Positions 21,170 through 30,654 of a DNA stretch of 64,000 nt are shown here, piece by piece. The notes beneath the pieces are model-generated. The model made no database searches, had not been told where the DNA came from, and saw only the letters and a program-made list of their open reading frames with translations. This stretch comes from Lederbergia galactosidilytica. GTDB taxonomy: Bacteria > Bacillota > Bacilli > Bacillales > Bacillaceae_C. The first letter of the stretch is position 1. The number at the start of each line of letters is the position of its first letter. The translations under genes were made by a program, and so were the position numbers. The DNA lies in assembly GCF_017873565.1 (NCBI RefSeq), contig NZ_JAGGKH010000001.1:400253-464252 (forward strand), in the 5' to 3' direction.

Positions 21170-22288
21170 ATGGGACAACCTGCAAAATATATTATAGTGA
21201 TAAATAAAATTAAAGAATGGATAGAAACTGGAGAAGTCAAACCTGGAGATAAAATTTATTCAGAGAATGAACTTTCTAAAATGTTTCAAGTGAGTCGACA
21301 TACAATTAGACAAGCCATTGGGGAGCTTGTTCATGAAGGTTTACTATATAGAGAGCAGGGAGCAGGAACATTTATTGCAAAACCAGCTAAGACTCTTTCT
21401 CCAACCATAGCTAAGCCAACAATTTCTGGTAAAAATATTGGGATTATTACAACCTATATTTCTGACTATATTTTTCCAGCGATTATAAGGGGAATGGAAT
21501 CTTATCTTACATCAAAAGGCTATTCATTATTCATTTCTAGCACAAATAATGAGGTTGAAAAAGAAAGACAATGCTTAGAAGCAATGTTGGACCGAAATGT
21601 CGATGGACTTATCATTGAACCAACAAAAAGTAGTGGTTATAACCCCAATATTCCATATTATTTGGAGTTGGAACAAAGAAACATTCCTTATTTAATGATC
21701 AATCAATATTATTCTCAATTGAATCCTCCCTATATTTTAATGGACGATGAAAAAGGAGGATTATTAGCAACAGAACATTTGATTGAGCTTGGCCATGACA
21801 AGATCATTGGGATTTTTAAAACAGATGACTTACAAGGGATTTATCGTATGAAAGGGTTTATCAATGCTTTTCGAAACCATCGGATACCATTCCAAAATGA
21901 AACGGTTATTTCCTATACAACTGAAGAATTACCGAATGTTTTGCAAGAAAAAATTGAAAAGTTATTGGCCGATCCAGAACAAACTCCAACAGGAATTGTT
22001 TGTTATAATGATGAAATTGCCTTAAAGATCATTCATATTCTTAAGGGTAAAGGCTATCGAGTTCCTGATGACATTTCCATTATTGGATATGATAATTCAG
22101 CTCTTGCTGAAGCATCAGAGATCAAAATTACGTCTATTAATCATCCGAAAGTCCAATTAGGTATAGATGCCGCCAAGTGGATAGTTGAAGCAATTGAACA
22201 GCCTGATACATTTGAAAAACCAAATGTAACTTACGAACCTGAATTAGTTATTCGTGAGTCAACACGTTCGCTTCGTACAAGAAACTAG
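21170..22288 (+). CDS. araR: Arabinose operon repressor AraR
   Basis: 372 aa. Residues 1-75 form a GntR-type winged helix (KIYSENELSKMFQVSRHTIRQAI is the recognition region); residues ~90-370 are a LacI/PBP1-type sugar sensor (GIITTYISDYIFPAIIRG, then ILMDDEKGG and SIIGYDNSALAE). This GntR-LacI chimera is diagnostic of AraR, which represses arabinose genes until L-arabinose binds. GGAGG lies 12 bases before the ATG. It is transcribed divergently from araB over a 368-bp region that holds AraR-like sites, so it should repress araBDA and itself. A terminator follows directly. Confidence 0.96.
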   Translation: MGQPAKYIIVINKIKEWIETGEVKPGDKIYSENELSKMFQVSRHTIRQAIGELVHEGLLYREQGAGTFIAKPAKTLSPTIAKPTISGKNIGIITTYISDYIFPAIIRGMESYLTSKGYSLFISSTNNEVEKERQCLEAMLDRNVDGLIIEPTKSSGYNPNIPYYLELEQRNIPYLMINQYYSQLNPPYILMDDEKGGLLATEHLIELGHDKIIGIFKTDDLQGIYRMKGFINAFRNHRIPFQNETVISYTTEELPNVLQEKIEKLLADPEQTPTGIVCYNDEIALKIIHILKGKGYRVPDDISIIGYDNSALAEASEIKITSINHPKVQLGIDAAKWIVEAIEQPDTFEKPNVTYEPELVIRESTRSLRTRN

Positions 22289-22290
22289 TA

Positions 22291-22327
22291 AAAAAATAGC
22301 CTGAGAACCCAATCTCAAGGCTATTTT
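22291..22327 (+). terminator. Intrinsic terminator after araR
   Basis: AATAGCCTGAG pairs with CTCAAGGCTATT (one bulged base) and is followed by TTTTCC. It starts 3 bp after the araR stop. Confidence 0.75.
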
Positions 22328-22349
22328 CCATTCTTTTCTTATTTACAAT

Positions 22350-22481
22350 TTAGAACTCTTCACCGTACGCCTTTAGCACTATTCCCTTTACTTGATATAA
22401 TTTCACTTCTAGCTTTTCTTTATTTTTAGTAATTTCATAGGGAAATTCATACATAACATCAAACAAAAGTTCAGATTTGCG
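22350..22481 (-). pseudogene. Possible 3' remnant of a lost gene
   Basis: A 43-codon open stretch reads FDVMYEFPYEITKNKEKLEV and ends at TAA. It looks like real protein (charged, amphipathic beta pattern) rather than chance, and the style recalls the beta-sandwich tails of glycoside hydrolases. An in-frame TAA lies just before it, and it overlaps the end of the GH43 gene in another frame by 11 bases. It could be a gene tail left after deletion, or a tiny gene starting at the internal ATG. No homologue can be named. Confidence 0.3.
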
Positions 22482-24000
22482 TTATCCCATCTATCAATTT
22501 TTCGTAATGGAAAAAATCGAAATCTGCGTAACCACCCGTTTCCTGACTTGCATAATTAAACAAACCAATGCGATACCCCATAAAATGATCTAGTGTATAC
22601 TTCATTTCCAAAGTGCATCCTATTTTGCTCCATGTTTCTCCATCTATAGAGTAAAAAAAGTTAGCTGTATCTAGACTGTTTTCAAAATTAAATTCTATTT
22701 TTAAATCAATCCAATTGTATACGTACGGAATTTTTTCTATCTTTTGCTCGAAGCCTTCACCATTATTTACACACATTATAACGTTCTTTTCGCCATTCGA
22801 ATTTACCTGAATACCAACTGTACCAAACGTGTTTTGTAAGGCAAGTAAACCTGCGTGATCACCTGGCTTCATATTAGATAGATCGATACGCACACACCCT
22901 TTACATGCTGGTCCTTCTGTACGCTGTGTTAGCGTATTACGTGCCTCTAGCACATTATTCACGACATTCCCTGTTGTTAACCTTAAAAATCCCTCTCTAA
23001 CGGTAACTGACCAAAAGCGGTGGTCAGGATTATGATTCCACTGCCAATTTAAAGCTAATTGATTTTCCCTGTAATCAAAATCATCACTAATCACCAGTGG
23101 ATTTGATGGCGTATAAGGTAGATCAACCTCAAAATGTTCAGGTACTTTTCCATCTATTCCCATCATAGGCCAGTCATTTACCCATCTTACGGGTACGACA
23201 AATGGTATCCTTCCAACAGCATCGTGATCTTGGAATAATAAGGCATACCAACTCTGATCTGTGGTATCAATAATTCCTCCTTGCGCCACACCATGATTAC
23301 AATAATCCATATTATCATCTAGCACAATTTTACGTTCATAGGGGCCTAGCAACTCTGTGGAACGGTAGCAAACCTCTCTTCTCCTTTGATTTCCACCTAA
23401 GGGCCATTCTATAAAAAGCAAGTAATAATACCCGTTTATCTTATAAGCATGGCAACCTTCACAACGCAAGCCGATTCCTTCTCCTTCTGTTTCTAAAAGT
23501 AAGTGATTTATTCCTTCTGGTTTAATTCTCGTTACATCCGCTGTCAGTTCTGTAATAAAAATTTCTCCATTCCCATAAATAACAAAAACACGTTCTTCAT
23601 CAAAAAGTAAGCTAGGATCATGAAATACCCCATTAATTACCGAACGTTGCCACTTACCTTTTTCAATATCATCTGTTTTAAAAATATAAAAACGCTGCAT
23701 ATCATTGCTGGAAAAACAAACATAGTATAACCCCTTATGTTCTCTCAGGCTTGCAGCCCAAGAACCTTTTCCATATATATCTTTTCCATTCATTAAGTTA
23801 TGCGCATCATTATCCTCTAGAGTGTGATAGACATAATTAACAATTTCCCAATTAAGTAAATCCTTTGACTTCATAATCGGGCAGCCCGGCATAACATGCA
23901 TACTTGTACTCACCATATAATAAGTATCTCCAACACGGATTGGATCTACATCTGGTATGTCCGCCCAGAGTATTGGATTGTTGATTCTTGTTTTACTCAA
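22471..24000 (-). CDS. GH43 beta-xylosidase / alpha-L-arabinofuranosidase
   Basis: I start at TTG 24000 (LSKTRINNPIL), preceded by TTAGGAG; the frame is open to 24018 but that part contains the ribosome site. About 509 aa, no signal peptide, intracellular. An N-terminal GH43 propeller carries the base Asp in DVDPIRVGD, a second Asp in FHDPSLLFD and the acid Glu in GLRCEGCH. The C-terminal ~190 residues (from about NPLVISDDFDY) form a beta-sandwich of the GH43_C2 type seen in beta-xylosidase XynB. It is the last gene of the 35.4-22.5 kb operon, so it likely acts on the oligosaccharide that system imports. Xylosidase versus arabinofuranosidase activity cannot be settled from sequence. Confidence 0.87.
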   Translation of the reverse strand: MSKTRINNPILWADIPDVDPIRVGDTYYMVSTSMHVMPGCPIMKSKDLLNWEIVNYVYHTLEDNDAHNLMNGKDIYGKGSWAASLREHKGLYYVCFSSNDMQRFYIFKTDDIEKGKWQRSVINGVFHDPSLLFDEERVFVIYGNGEIFITELTADVTRIKPEGINHLLLETEGEGIGLRCEGCHAYKINGYYYLLFIEWPLGGNQRRREVCYRSTELLGPYERKIVLDDNMDYCNHGVAQGGIIDTTDQSWYALLFQDHDAVGRIPFVVPVRWVNDWPMMGIDGKVPEHFEVDLPYTPSNPLVISDDFDYRENQLALNWQWNHNPDHRFWSVTVREGFLRLTTGNVVNNVLEARNTLTQRTEGPACKGCVRIDLSNMKPGDHAGLLALQNTFGTVGIQVNSNGEKNVIMCVNNGEGFEQKIEKIPYVYNWIDLKIEFNFENSLDTANFFYSIDGETWSKIGCTLEMKYTLDHFMGYRIGLFNYASQETGGYADFDFFHYEKLIDGITQI

Positions 24001-24121
24001 TTTATTATCTCCTAACAAAAGTTCTAGTTCTTCATAAATTAATAAATGAAACTATCAGTACTTTTTATTCGTCTCTATTTTTCTAATAGCTACTAAACCG
24101 TTGTATCCGTAACCCTCTGCA

Positions 24122-25066
24122 TTATCCTACAATTCCCGTTCTTTCAATACTCTCAACAAAGTATCTTTGGACAAATAGGTAAATGATAATTAAAGGCAAA
24201 ATGGATAGTAATATTCCAGTATCTTGAACCATGCTTAGATAAAATGGGTCCACCCCAGATGTGTCATCTTCTAATCGGATGGCCAAATTGTAAGGTAAAG
24301 ACGATAGTTGTGTTGACATTACCTTACTGGAAGTTAAATAAGTTGTGGTGTAAAAGCTGTCATTCCATTGCCAAACAAAGGAAAATAAAGTCGTCGTAAT
24401 CACTGCCGGCAGGGCGTTTGGTATCATAATTCTAGTAAAGGTTTTCCCAATTCCTGCGCCATCAATATAGGCAGCCTCCTCAATTTCTTTGGGAATACCT
24501 CTAAAAAATTGGCGAAATATAAAAATATACAAACCAGCTTTTAAGGAGTTCCCAGTTATCGATGTCAGAATAAACGGCCAATATGAATCTAACAAGTTTA
24601 CTGACTTACCCGTAATGAGCGGAATGATTCCCATTAAAGTAAAATCTTTTAAATTCATATATATGGGTATAAGGATTGTCGTTGGTGGTACAAGGATCGT
24701 GAGTATGACCCCGCCGAATAATATGTTACTTCCTCTGAATTTTAATCTAGCAAAGCCATACCCAGCCAAAGCACAAGAAATTACGGTTAAAATTGTGGTA
24801 ATGGAAGATAATGAAACTGTGTTCCATAATGTTGCCCCATAATCCATAACTCTCGTAACTTCTTTAAAATTATCAATTGAAAATTTTTCTGGAATCCATA
24901 TCACATTTGGTGAATAAAGATCACTTTTATGCTTGAAAGCAGTTGATATCTTTTGGAGAACTGGATACAAAATGATAAAGGATAATCCAAGTATTAAAAC
25001 AAAACGAATTGTCGCCCATAACCATTTTTTCCAATGATCTATTGAAGTAAAATTATTATAGTTCAT
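24122..25066 (-). CDS. Carbohydrate ABC permease, MalG type
   Basis: 314 aa with six predicted membrane segments. The EAA loop, which docks the ATPase, reads EEAAYIDGAGIGKTF near residue 205, followed by P. CUT1-family inner subunit. GGAGTG precedes the start. It lies 17 bp downstream of the partner permease at 25084-25998, so the two form a heterodimer. No ATPase gene is near; a shared MsmX-type ATPase is expected. The long periplasmic-side loop containing YLTSSKVMSTQLSS is larger than in short MalG proteins. Confidence 0.9.
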   Translation of the reverse strand: MNYNNFTSIDHWKKWLWATIRFVLILGLSFIILYPVLQKISTAFKHKSDLYSPNVIWIPEKFSIDNFKEVTRVMDYGATLWNTVSLSSITTILTVISCALAGYGFARLKFRGSNILFGGVILTILVPPTTILIPIYMNLKDFTLMGIIPLITGKSVNLLDSYWPFILTSITGNSLKAGLYIFIFRQFFRGIPKEIEEAAYIDGAGIGKTFTRIMIPNALPAVITTTLFSFVWQWNDSFYTTTYLTSSKVMSTQLSSLPYNLAIRLEDDTSGVDPFYLSMVQDTGILLSILPLIIIYLFVQRYFVESIERTGIVG

Positions 25067-25083
25067 GTTTCACACTCCTGGGA

Positions 25084-25998
25084 TTACTCATAATAAAATA
25101 CCCGTTTCGAAATAATGTAACTGCTTATAACTAGAATAATCGAAATGCATAAAAAATATATCCAGGCCATTGCAGAACCGAGTCCAAAATTAAATGATTT
25201 AAAACCCGTTTCACGAATAAGCGTCGTTAGGTTATTACGCGAGAACGAATCAATAACTGTATAAACGAGGTTGACAAGAATTAGCGGACTCACCATCGGA
25301 AATGTAATCTTCCAAAAGGCTTCATAGCCTGTAGCACCTTCTATTTTTGACGCTTCATATAATTGAGGAGAAATAGTTTGAATACCAGCTAAAAAAATCA
25401 AAATCTGCACACCCGACATACTTATAATTTCGTAGATACGATCTACTGCACCAGTTAAATAAAGCACGATCGTCTTACTTACTCCTGCCTCTAGCATCAT
25501 CTTCTGAAGTTCAAAACTGCCGAATGCATTAACTGCTCCCGAATTTCCTACATTTTGCTCATTAACAGCTTGAATTAAGCTAGTACTTTCCAATGAAAAG
25601 ATTACTCCAGAAGCTAAAATGACAGGGAGGAAAAAAATGGCCCGCGCTAATGACCTCCCAAAAAATCTTTGATTCAATAATACCGCAAGAAATAAACTGA
25701 ATATCACAATCAATGGAACATTGACAAGGACATCGATAATAGATTCAACTAAAGTTCGGTTGAAACTAGTATTGACAGTTAGTGCTTGGATGTAATTCTC
25801 TAGACCAATAAACTTAATACTCATTCCATTTGCAGTTGCTTCAATGGAACTAAAACTATATCTTAATGAATTTAGTAAAGGGACCAAAAAGAAAGCAATG
25901 AATCCTAATAGCCACGGCAAAACAAAAATAAATCCCCAAAATGCTTTTCGTTGGTTGTAGGTTTTTGGAATAAAATTAAATCGTTTTGCTATTTTCAT
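25084..25998 (-). CDS. Carbohydrate ABC permease, MalF type
   Basis: 304 aa, six membrane segments, EAA loop YEASKIEGATGYEAFW about residue 217. Its ATG overlaps the stop of the DUF5696 gene by the sequence ATGA, a sign of translational coupling. It pairs with the MalG-type gene 17 bp downstream. An unusually long extracellular loop around residues 130-170 (QAVNEQNVGNSGAVNAFG) separates segments 3 and 4, as seen in permeases that sit next to DUF5696 proteins. Substrate unknown. Confidence 0.9.
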   Translation of the reverse strand: MKIAKRFNFIPKTYNQRKAFWGFIFVLPWLLGFIAFFLVPLLNSLRYSFSSIEATANGMSIKFIGLENYIQALTVNTSFNRTLVESIIDVLVNVPLIVIFSLFLAVLLNQRFFGRSLARAIFFLPVILASGVIFSLESTSLIQAVNEQNVGNSGAVNAFGSFELQKMMLEAGVSKTIVLYLTGAVDRIYEIISMSGVQILIFLAGIQTISPQLYEASKIEGATGYEAFWKITFPMVSPLILVNLVYTVIDSFSRNNLTTLIRETGFKSFNFGLGSAMAWIYFLCISIILVISSYIISKRVFYYE

Positions 25999-28529
25999 AT
26001 TTGGTCACCGCCTATTATATATCCCTCTGGCTTAATCGTTTTTCCATCGATCTCAACCTCTTCAGCATTATAATTTACTATTACATATAACCCGTTAGAA
26101 TAAGTTGATTGATAGACGTTATCTGCAAGCTTTTCATGCTTTATTAGACCTTCACCTTGTACTTCCTTTAAGAAATCATTCACTTCCTGATACAATTCTA
26201 TCGATTGGTCAAGCCATAATTCATAATTTACAGCGAAGAGATTATTATGTTCTGTGTCTTTTAGTAAATAGTTTGGTTTATAGATCCATTTAAAATGGAC
26301 ACCCGCCCCGTATTCCAAACATTTCAATACATATTGGCGATCATTGGTATACGGCGATAAATTATATGGACTTCCTGTATAATCCACATATCCTCTTAAT
26401 ACCATCTGATAGAACGGAATGCTTTCATCCTCAATTTTAAATCCGCTATTTGACATTGGTGCATTTTTTATAAGCGAAACATATGGTAGGGCGTATGCAT
26501 TTGCATCATTAGCCATAATCTTATAGTCTAGATCTTTCAAAAGTGAAATGGACTCAATCATTATCTGTTCAGATTCAATTCGGTCAATATTTCGCTTTTT
26601 ATTAAAATCGCTGTTGACCATGTTAGTTAAGTCTTCCAATGCAATCCCTTGTAATGCGTATGATTCTACTCCATTTAAAAATGAAGCAGTATATTCTTTT
26701 ACAGAATCAGGTTTAACTAGATACGATGGTTTTTTTTCTACATCTCTTTTATCTAATGCTAAGTCCCTAGGATATAAGGCAGCAGGAATCTCTCGTAGGT
26801 TGCGTGCTGCTTCATTTTTCTTGTTAAAGCCTTTTGTGGAATGGGCTTGAGTCAGTGATACTCCCGGATAAAATTCAATATTCTTTTCATCCGTGTATTT
26901 AATAAAATCTTTGAAGCTTTTGCTGCCGCCTATAACTTTATCTACCTTCACATTATCGGGAATTTTTTGATCTAGCCCACCATTAAACCAACCGGAATAA
27001 TTCAGTTTTATATTCCGAATATTCTTATCTTCTAAGTTATCAATCATCTCTTCTGCTTGCTTAAAAGTAGTCAAGGACTCAAGTGCATTGTAAGGCACAC
27101 CAAGTATATGCTTTTGAAGCGTAATCCCTCCAACTAAATCTAAATAAAATGGGCTATTTTCTTGCTCTTGGAACTTTGTAGAAAGTAATTTATTATGTTC
27201 TAGTAAATAACTTTGATAAGCATGCGCTAAACCTTGATAAGAAGCTTGTTCAGACGGTAAAAATTTGTAGCGAATGACAAAATCCGAACTCATTTTTTCT
27301 TGTTGAAATTTAGGTAAAGAACGACGTTGTCCATTGGCATCTAGGATTACTTCATCCTTTTTGACAACATAAAAGCTTGGATGAACATAATTATAGCTAT
27401 TTAATCGACCACTAATATCTGCATTAATCGTTGCAGCTGCCGCCCCTTCTTCAATTACACCTAAGAAGGCTGCTTCTTCATAAATCATCCCGAAAACCGG
27501 GAGTCTAATATTTTGCTCATCATTTCCAGGATTAGTTGTTTCCATCGTCTGATCTACACCATATACATCTTGTTTATAAGCGGGATAATTTATTTTCCCA
27601 CTATTGAAATGGATAAGTGCTCCTGAACCGTCAGGTATGAATATAGATCCCTCCTCCTTTACACCTGCCGCCCCAAAGAAGCTAAGCGGAGTGATCTTAT
27701 TTATCGGATAGTTTTCTGGAAACTGAATAGAGTCCTTTGGAATACGTACAACTAAACTATCCTTATCTAGTACATATTCAATAGATACTAGGAAAGCGCG
27801 TGTACCAGTCTCTTCTTTCGTAATATTATGTTCTTCAGTATCTATTAATAAATCTTCTTCCGTATAACCAATTGATTCAAAAGCTTGTAGAGCACGATCA
27901 AGCTGCAATCCCTTTAAAGCATCATCATTTCTGATATAAACCTTTTTCTCTTTGTCTTCTTTGTAACCAATCATAAGGGCACGTTGTCCTGTTTTATCCA
28001 TTTGGCTAGTTATTTCCTTGTATCGCTCATAACTTAGCATCATTGGTAAATCCTCTGCAGGATTTTTATCATTTCCAAATTTATAATTAACGCGAATACC
28101 TTTTTCGATACTTTGCATACTAATTTGCTCATAAGCAACACTGTCTGTAAAAGAATTAATATTGCTTAACTGACCGTACTGATTGTAGTAATCTAAGTTT
28201 AATTGTGCCGATAATACCTCTGCATTTATACCACTTGCTACCTTATCGAGAGTACGCTCTGGTGGATTCGTATAATATGTTTTCCCTGTTGACTTATCCA
28301 TCACAGCTACATCCCCCGTCTCCTCTCCTACAAATAAACGTAAGGAATCTGACTCTGCAATCCCTTTCATATCAGGAAGTTTTTTTTCCATAAATAGAGA
28401 GGATAGAGATTCGCCTTCTGCTAATTCAAAGCTCTCTTGTTGACGATCACCTGTTGAACTGGCTGCCAAAGAACAACCTGCCGTAATAAACAGCATTCCG
28501 ATAAGTAGTAACCATTTTTTTATTTGCAT
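25995..28529 (-). CDS. DUF5696-type lipoprotein (possible novel hydrolase)
   Basis: 844 aa. The signal peptide ends in lipobox ITAGC (Cys about 19), so it should be membrane-anchored on the outside. Residues ~55-330 look like a large beta-sandwich domain (LFVGEETGDVAVMDKSTG, then FFGAAGVKEEGSIFIPDGSG). Residues ~440-740 alternate predicted strands and helices, with acidic residues at strand ends (IALEDLTN, MANDANAYALPY), like a TIM barrel; a small beta domain closes the protein. I recognise it as the DUF5696 family, often beside CUT1 permeases; function not established. GGAGG precedes the start. The arrangement resembles retaining glycosidases such as GH101, but this is a shape judgement only. 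Confidence 0.75.
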   Translation of the reverse strand: MQIKKWLLLIGMLFITAGCSLAASSTGDRQQESFELAEGESLSSLFMEKKLPDMKGIAESDSLRLFVGEETGDVAVMDKSTGKTYYTNPPERTLDKVASGINAEVLSAQLNLDYYNQYGQLSNINSFTDSVAYEQISMQSIEKGIRVNYKFGNDKNPAEDLPMMLSYERYKEITSQMDKTGQRALMIGYKEDKEKKVYIRNDDALKGLQLDRALQAFESIGYTEEDLLIDTEEHNITKEETGTRAFLVSIEYVLDKDSLVVRIPKDSIQFPENYPINKITPLSFFGAAGVKEEGSIFIPDGSGALIHFNSGKINYPAYKQDVYGVDQTMETTNPGNDEQNIRLPVFGMIYEEAAFLGVIEEGAAAATINADISGRLNSYNYVHPSFYVVKKDEVILDANGQRRSLPKFQQEKMSSDFVIRYKFLPSEQASYQGLAHAYQSYLLEHNKLLSTKFQEQENSPFYLDLVGGITLQKHILGVPYNALESLTTFKQAEEMIDNLEDKNIRNIKLNYSGWFNGGLDQKIPDNVKVDKVIGGSKSFKDFIKYTDEKNIEFYPGVSLTQAHSTKGFNKKNEAARNLREIPAALYPRDLALDKRDVEKKPSYLVKPDSVKEYTASFLNGVESYALQGIALEDLTNMVNSDFNKKRNIDRIESEQIMIESISLLKDLDYKIMANDANAYALPYVSLIKNAPMSNSGFKIEDESIPFYQMVLRGYVDYTGSPYNLSPYTNDRQYVLKCLEYGAGVHFKWIYKPNYLLKDTEHNNLFAVNYELWLDQSIELYQEVNDFLKEVQGEGLIKHEKLADNVYQSTYSNGLYVIVNYNAEEVEIDGKTIKPEGYIIGGDQI

Positions 28530-28547
28530 TCAGAATATCCTCCTTTC

Positions 28548-29183
28548 CTAAGATCTCATGGTAATCTCCTGATAGATTACGGATACAAAGGAAATCATCT
28601 GTTGTATTAAGCTAAAAAAGAGTAGGCATAAAAACGCCATAAACCCCATAGCTACTATTGTCAAAGCCATAGTTAGAATTGTTTTTGCCGGTGTAAATTG
28701 ATGTACAGTCATATTTCCTATAAACATTAAATAGACAAACCAGCAAATTGCAAAACTAGTTGTAAAATAATAAAATGTAGCTTCTTCGATAGAAATGACA
28801 TTACTCAACCATATCCATGGAAAGTGAAGAAGTACCAACGGAATAAGAGCAAAACATGTAGAATTAAATATCTCTACAAATCTGCCTTTTCCATCTAACA
28901 ATGTTGTTAACGACCAATTAGCAATACACCAAAATAATACCGGGATCACGACGTATGCTATTTCCATAATGCTATTCATATCTTTCTCATTATAGATATT
29001 AATCACAAATCCACTATATTGATTGTGCAAAATATTTGTTAAGGCTAATAATATTAAAGTAATAATTGAGATTAAAAGGTTTAATCTGTTATTCCGTTCA
29101 AATTTCAATTCCCAATAACCATTAAAAGGATGGAGTATGACATAAATGGGATACTTCAATACTTCTTTACTCCACAATGTCAA
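28548..29183 (-). CDS. YIP1-like five-segment membrane protein
   Basis: 211 aa. Starts with TTG at 29183, preceded by GAGGAGGAAACAG, and overlaps the end of the NHL gene by 17 bp. About five hydrophobic segments alternate with short polar loops, and the N-terminus YPIYVILHPFNGYWELKFE matches the start of YIP1-family bacterial proteins as I remember them. Function in bacteria is unknown. Its place between the NHL/TPR protein and the DUF5696 lipoprotein suggests it is a membrane partner of one or both. Confidence 0.7.
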   Translation of the reverse strand: MTLWSKEVLKYPIYVILHPFNGYWELKFERNNRLNLLISIITLILLALTNILHNQYSGFVINIYNEKDMNSIMEIAYVVIPVLFWCIANWSLTTLLDGKGRFVEIFNSTCFALIPLVLLHFPWIWLSNVISIEEATFYYFTTSFAICWFVYLMFIGNMTVHQFTPAKTILTMALTIVAMGFMAFLCLLFFSLIQQMISFVSVIYQEITMRS

Positions 29184-30642
29184 TGCTGTTTCCTCCTCTC
29201 AGCCTTCTCACTTTTCTAATTCTCCCCAATATAACCCATAATAGAACAAGTATGAGAATACTGGTCATACCAACTGGAAAATATGCTCTCAATATTTCTT
29301 TACGCTGCAATATAAAAGCTTTAGAGTAGTTTTTTTGATCTTTCCCTTCTTTAAAAAAATTCATCGCTTCGTTATACTGGCCTTGTCGATATAACGCTTT
29401 TCCAATCCCTATATAGGCAAAATCTAAATTAGCATTCATATTAATCGTTTCCTGATAAAGATGGTAAGCTTTTTCCTCATCCCCACTGTAATAGCTTTTT
29501 ACAGCTTCATTCAGTGTTCTTCCATAGTTCGTTTCCTCAAACACCGTAATTTCTGCTAACGATTTATCCAACACAAGAAAGTGGTTTCCAATCCTTTCAA
29601 TAGCTATGGGAGTAACGAATTCGCCCATCGTATTGCCTATGCCGCCAAATACATACATTAAATGCCCATCCCCATTGTAGGTAAAGATCCGTCCCTTTTT
29701 AGAATCCAATACAGAGTAAATTTCACTGTCCCAAACATCAAGGTCAATTAGACGGGATGGTCCATCCTTTTGACTGTATCGTTCATCACCACGAGGACTA
29801 AAATATCCTTCTCTCCTTAAAATATCTGTCCCTTGTGCATTTAATTTCTTAATTGTATCTCCCCATTCATCACCATTGGTTGCATAAATAAAACCTTCGT
29901 CATTAATATCCAGATTAGTAAATTCAGTTGGAATAAATTGAACCATTCGACTGCGTTGTGCCTTTGTCGATAATCTTTTCCACAATAACTCTATTGGACT
30001 AACTCTTACTCGGTTTGCACCGATAAAAGTAGTGAATTCTCCATCGGCATTGAATTCCATAAATCCATCAAATACTCCACTTGCCATGACGTAAATTCTT
30101 TGAGCCTTATCTACTACCAAGTGCACAGGGGTAAATTCGAAATCCTCCTTCAACACTTCTAATTGTGGCGAATCCACAACCTTCATGAGTTCATAATTCT
30201 CATTCAAATGGACCACTCGCTTATTCCCTGTATCTGCAATATATATATGGTTAAGTTCATCTACAAAAATACCTTGCGGATTGTTGAACCCCTCCTTTTT
30301 CTCTTGATTCATAAACGTATCAATCACGTGAACCAATTCTAGTTGTTCATTCAAAACAACAATACGATTGTTGCCCGTATCTACAACGTAAACTTCTCCT
30401 TCCTCATTTACAAAAATATCACTCGGCTCGTTCAGCGCCCCAATCCGCAAATCTTCTCCATCGACGATTAACGTAGCCTTATAGGCAGCAGGGGAGTCTA
30501 CAGTTGTTCCTGAGTAGGAGTAGTTATACGTATCTGACACTCCCTGAGCAGCTACTTGTTCTACATGTATACTGCATAACACTAACCCGACAATTAATAG
30601 GCAAAGAAAGCTCCGTACTGATCTCCTCCAAATCCTCATCAT
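29167..30642 (-). CDS. NHL-repeat and TPR membrane protein
   Basis: 491 aa. A signal peptide (about 1-33) leads into a beta-propeller of NHL-type repeats (residues ~65-380): PSDIFVNEEGEVYVVDTGNN and PQGIFVDELNHIYIADTGNK are two successive blades. A TPR-like helical pair follows (YIGIGKALYRQGQYNEAMNF, about 415-435), then one transmembrane segment (about 455-478) with a basic cytoplasmic tail. So an extracellular propeller is anchored by a C-terminal helix. It may bind protein partners or sugar at the outer surface. AAGGAG precedes the first ATG. It follows the first permease pair by 12 bp, and the YIP1-like gene overlaps its end. Confidence 0.8.
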   Translation of the reverse strand: MMRIWRRSVRSFLCLLIVGLVLCSIHVEQVAAQGVSDTYNYSYSGTTVDSPAAYKATLIVDGEDLRIGALNEPSDIFVNEEGEVYVVDTGNNRIVVLNEQLELVHVIDTFMNQEKKEGFNNPQGIFVDELNHIYIADTGNKRVVHLNENYELMKVVDSPQLEVLKEDFEFTPVHLVVDKAQRIYVMASGVFDGFMEFNADGEFTTFIGANRVRVSPIELLWKRLSTKAQRSRMVQFIPTEFTNLDINDEGFIYATNGDEWGDTIKKLNAQGTDILRREGYFSPRGDERYSQKDGPSRLIDLDVWDSEIYSVLDSKKGRIFTYNGDGHLMYVFGGIGNTMGEFVTPIAIERIGNHFLVLDKSLAEITVFEETNYGRTLNEAVKSYYSGDEEKAYHLYQETINMNANLDFAYIGIGKALYRQGQYNEAMNFFKEGKDQKNYSKAFILQRKEILRAYFPVGMTSILILVLLWVILGRIRKVRRLRGGNSIDIVE

Positions 30643-30654
30643 GCGATCTCCTTT

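Noticed and set aside
22721..22735. GTATACGTACGGAAT as an AraR operator
   Set aside because: It lies deep inside the GH43 coding sequence, and the surrounding half-sites do not match well.
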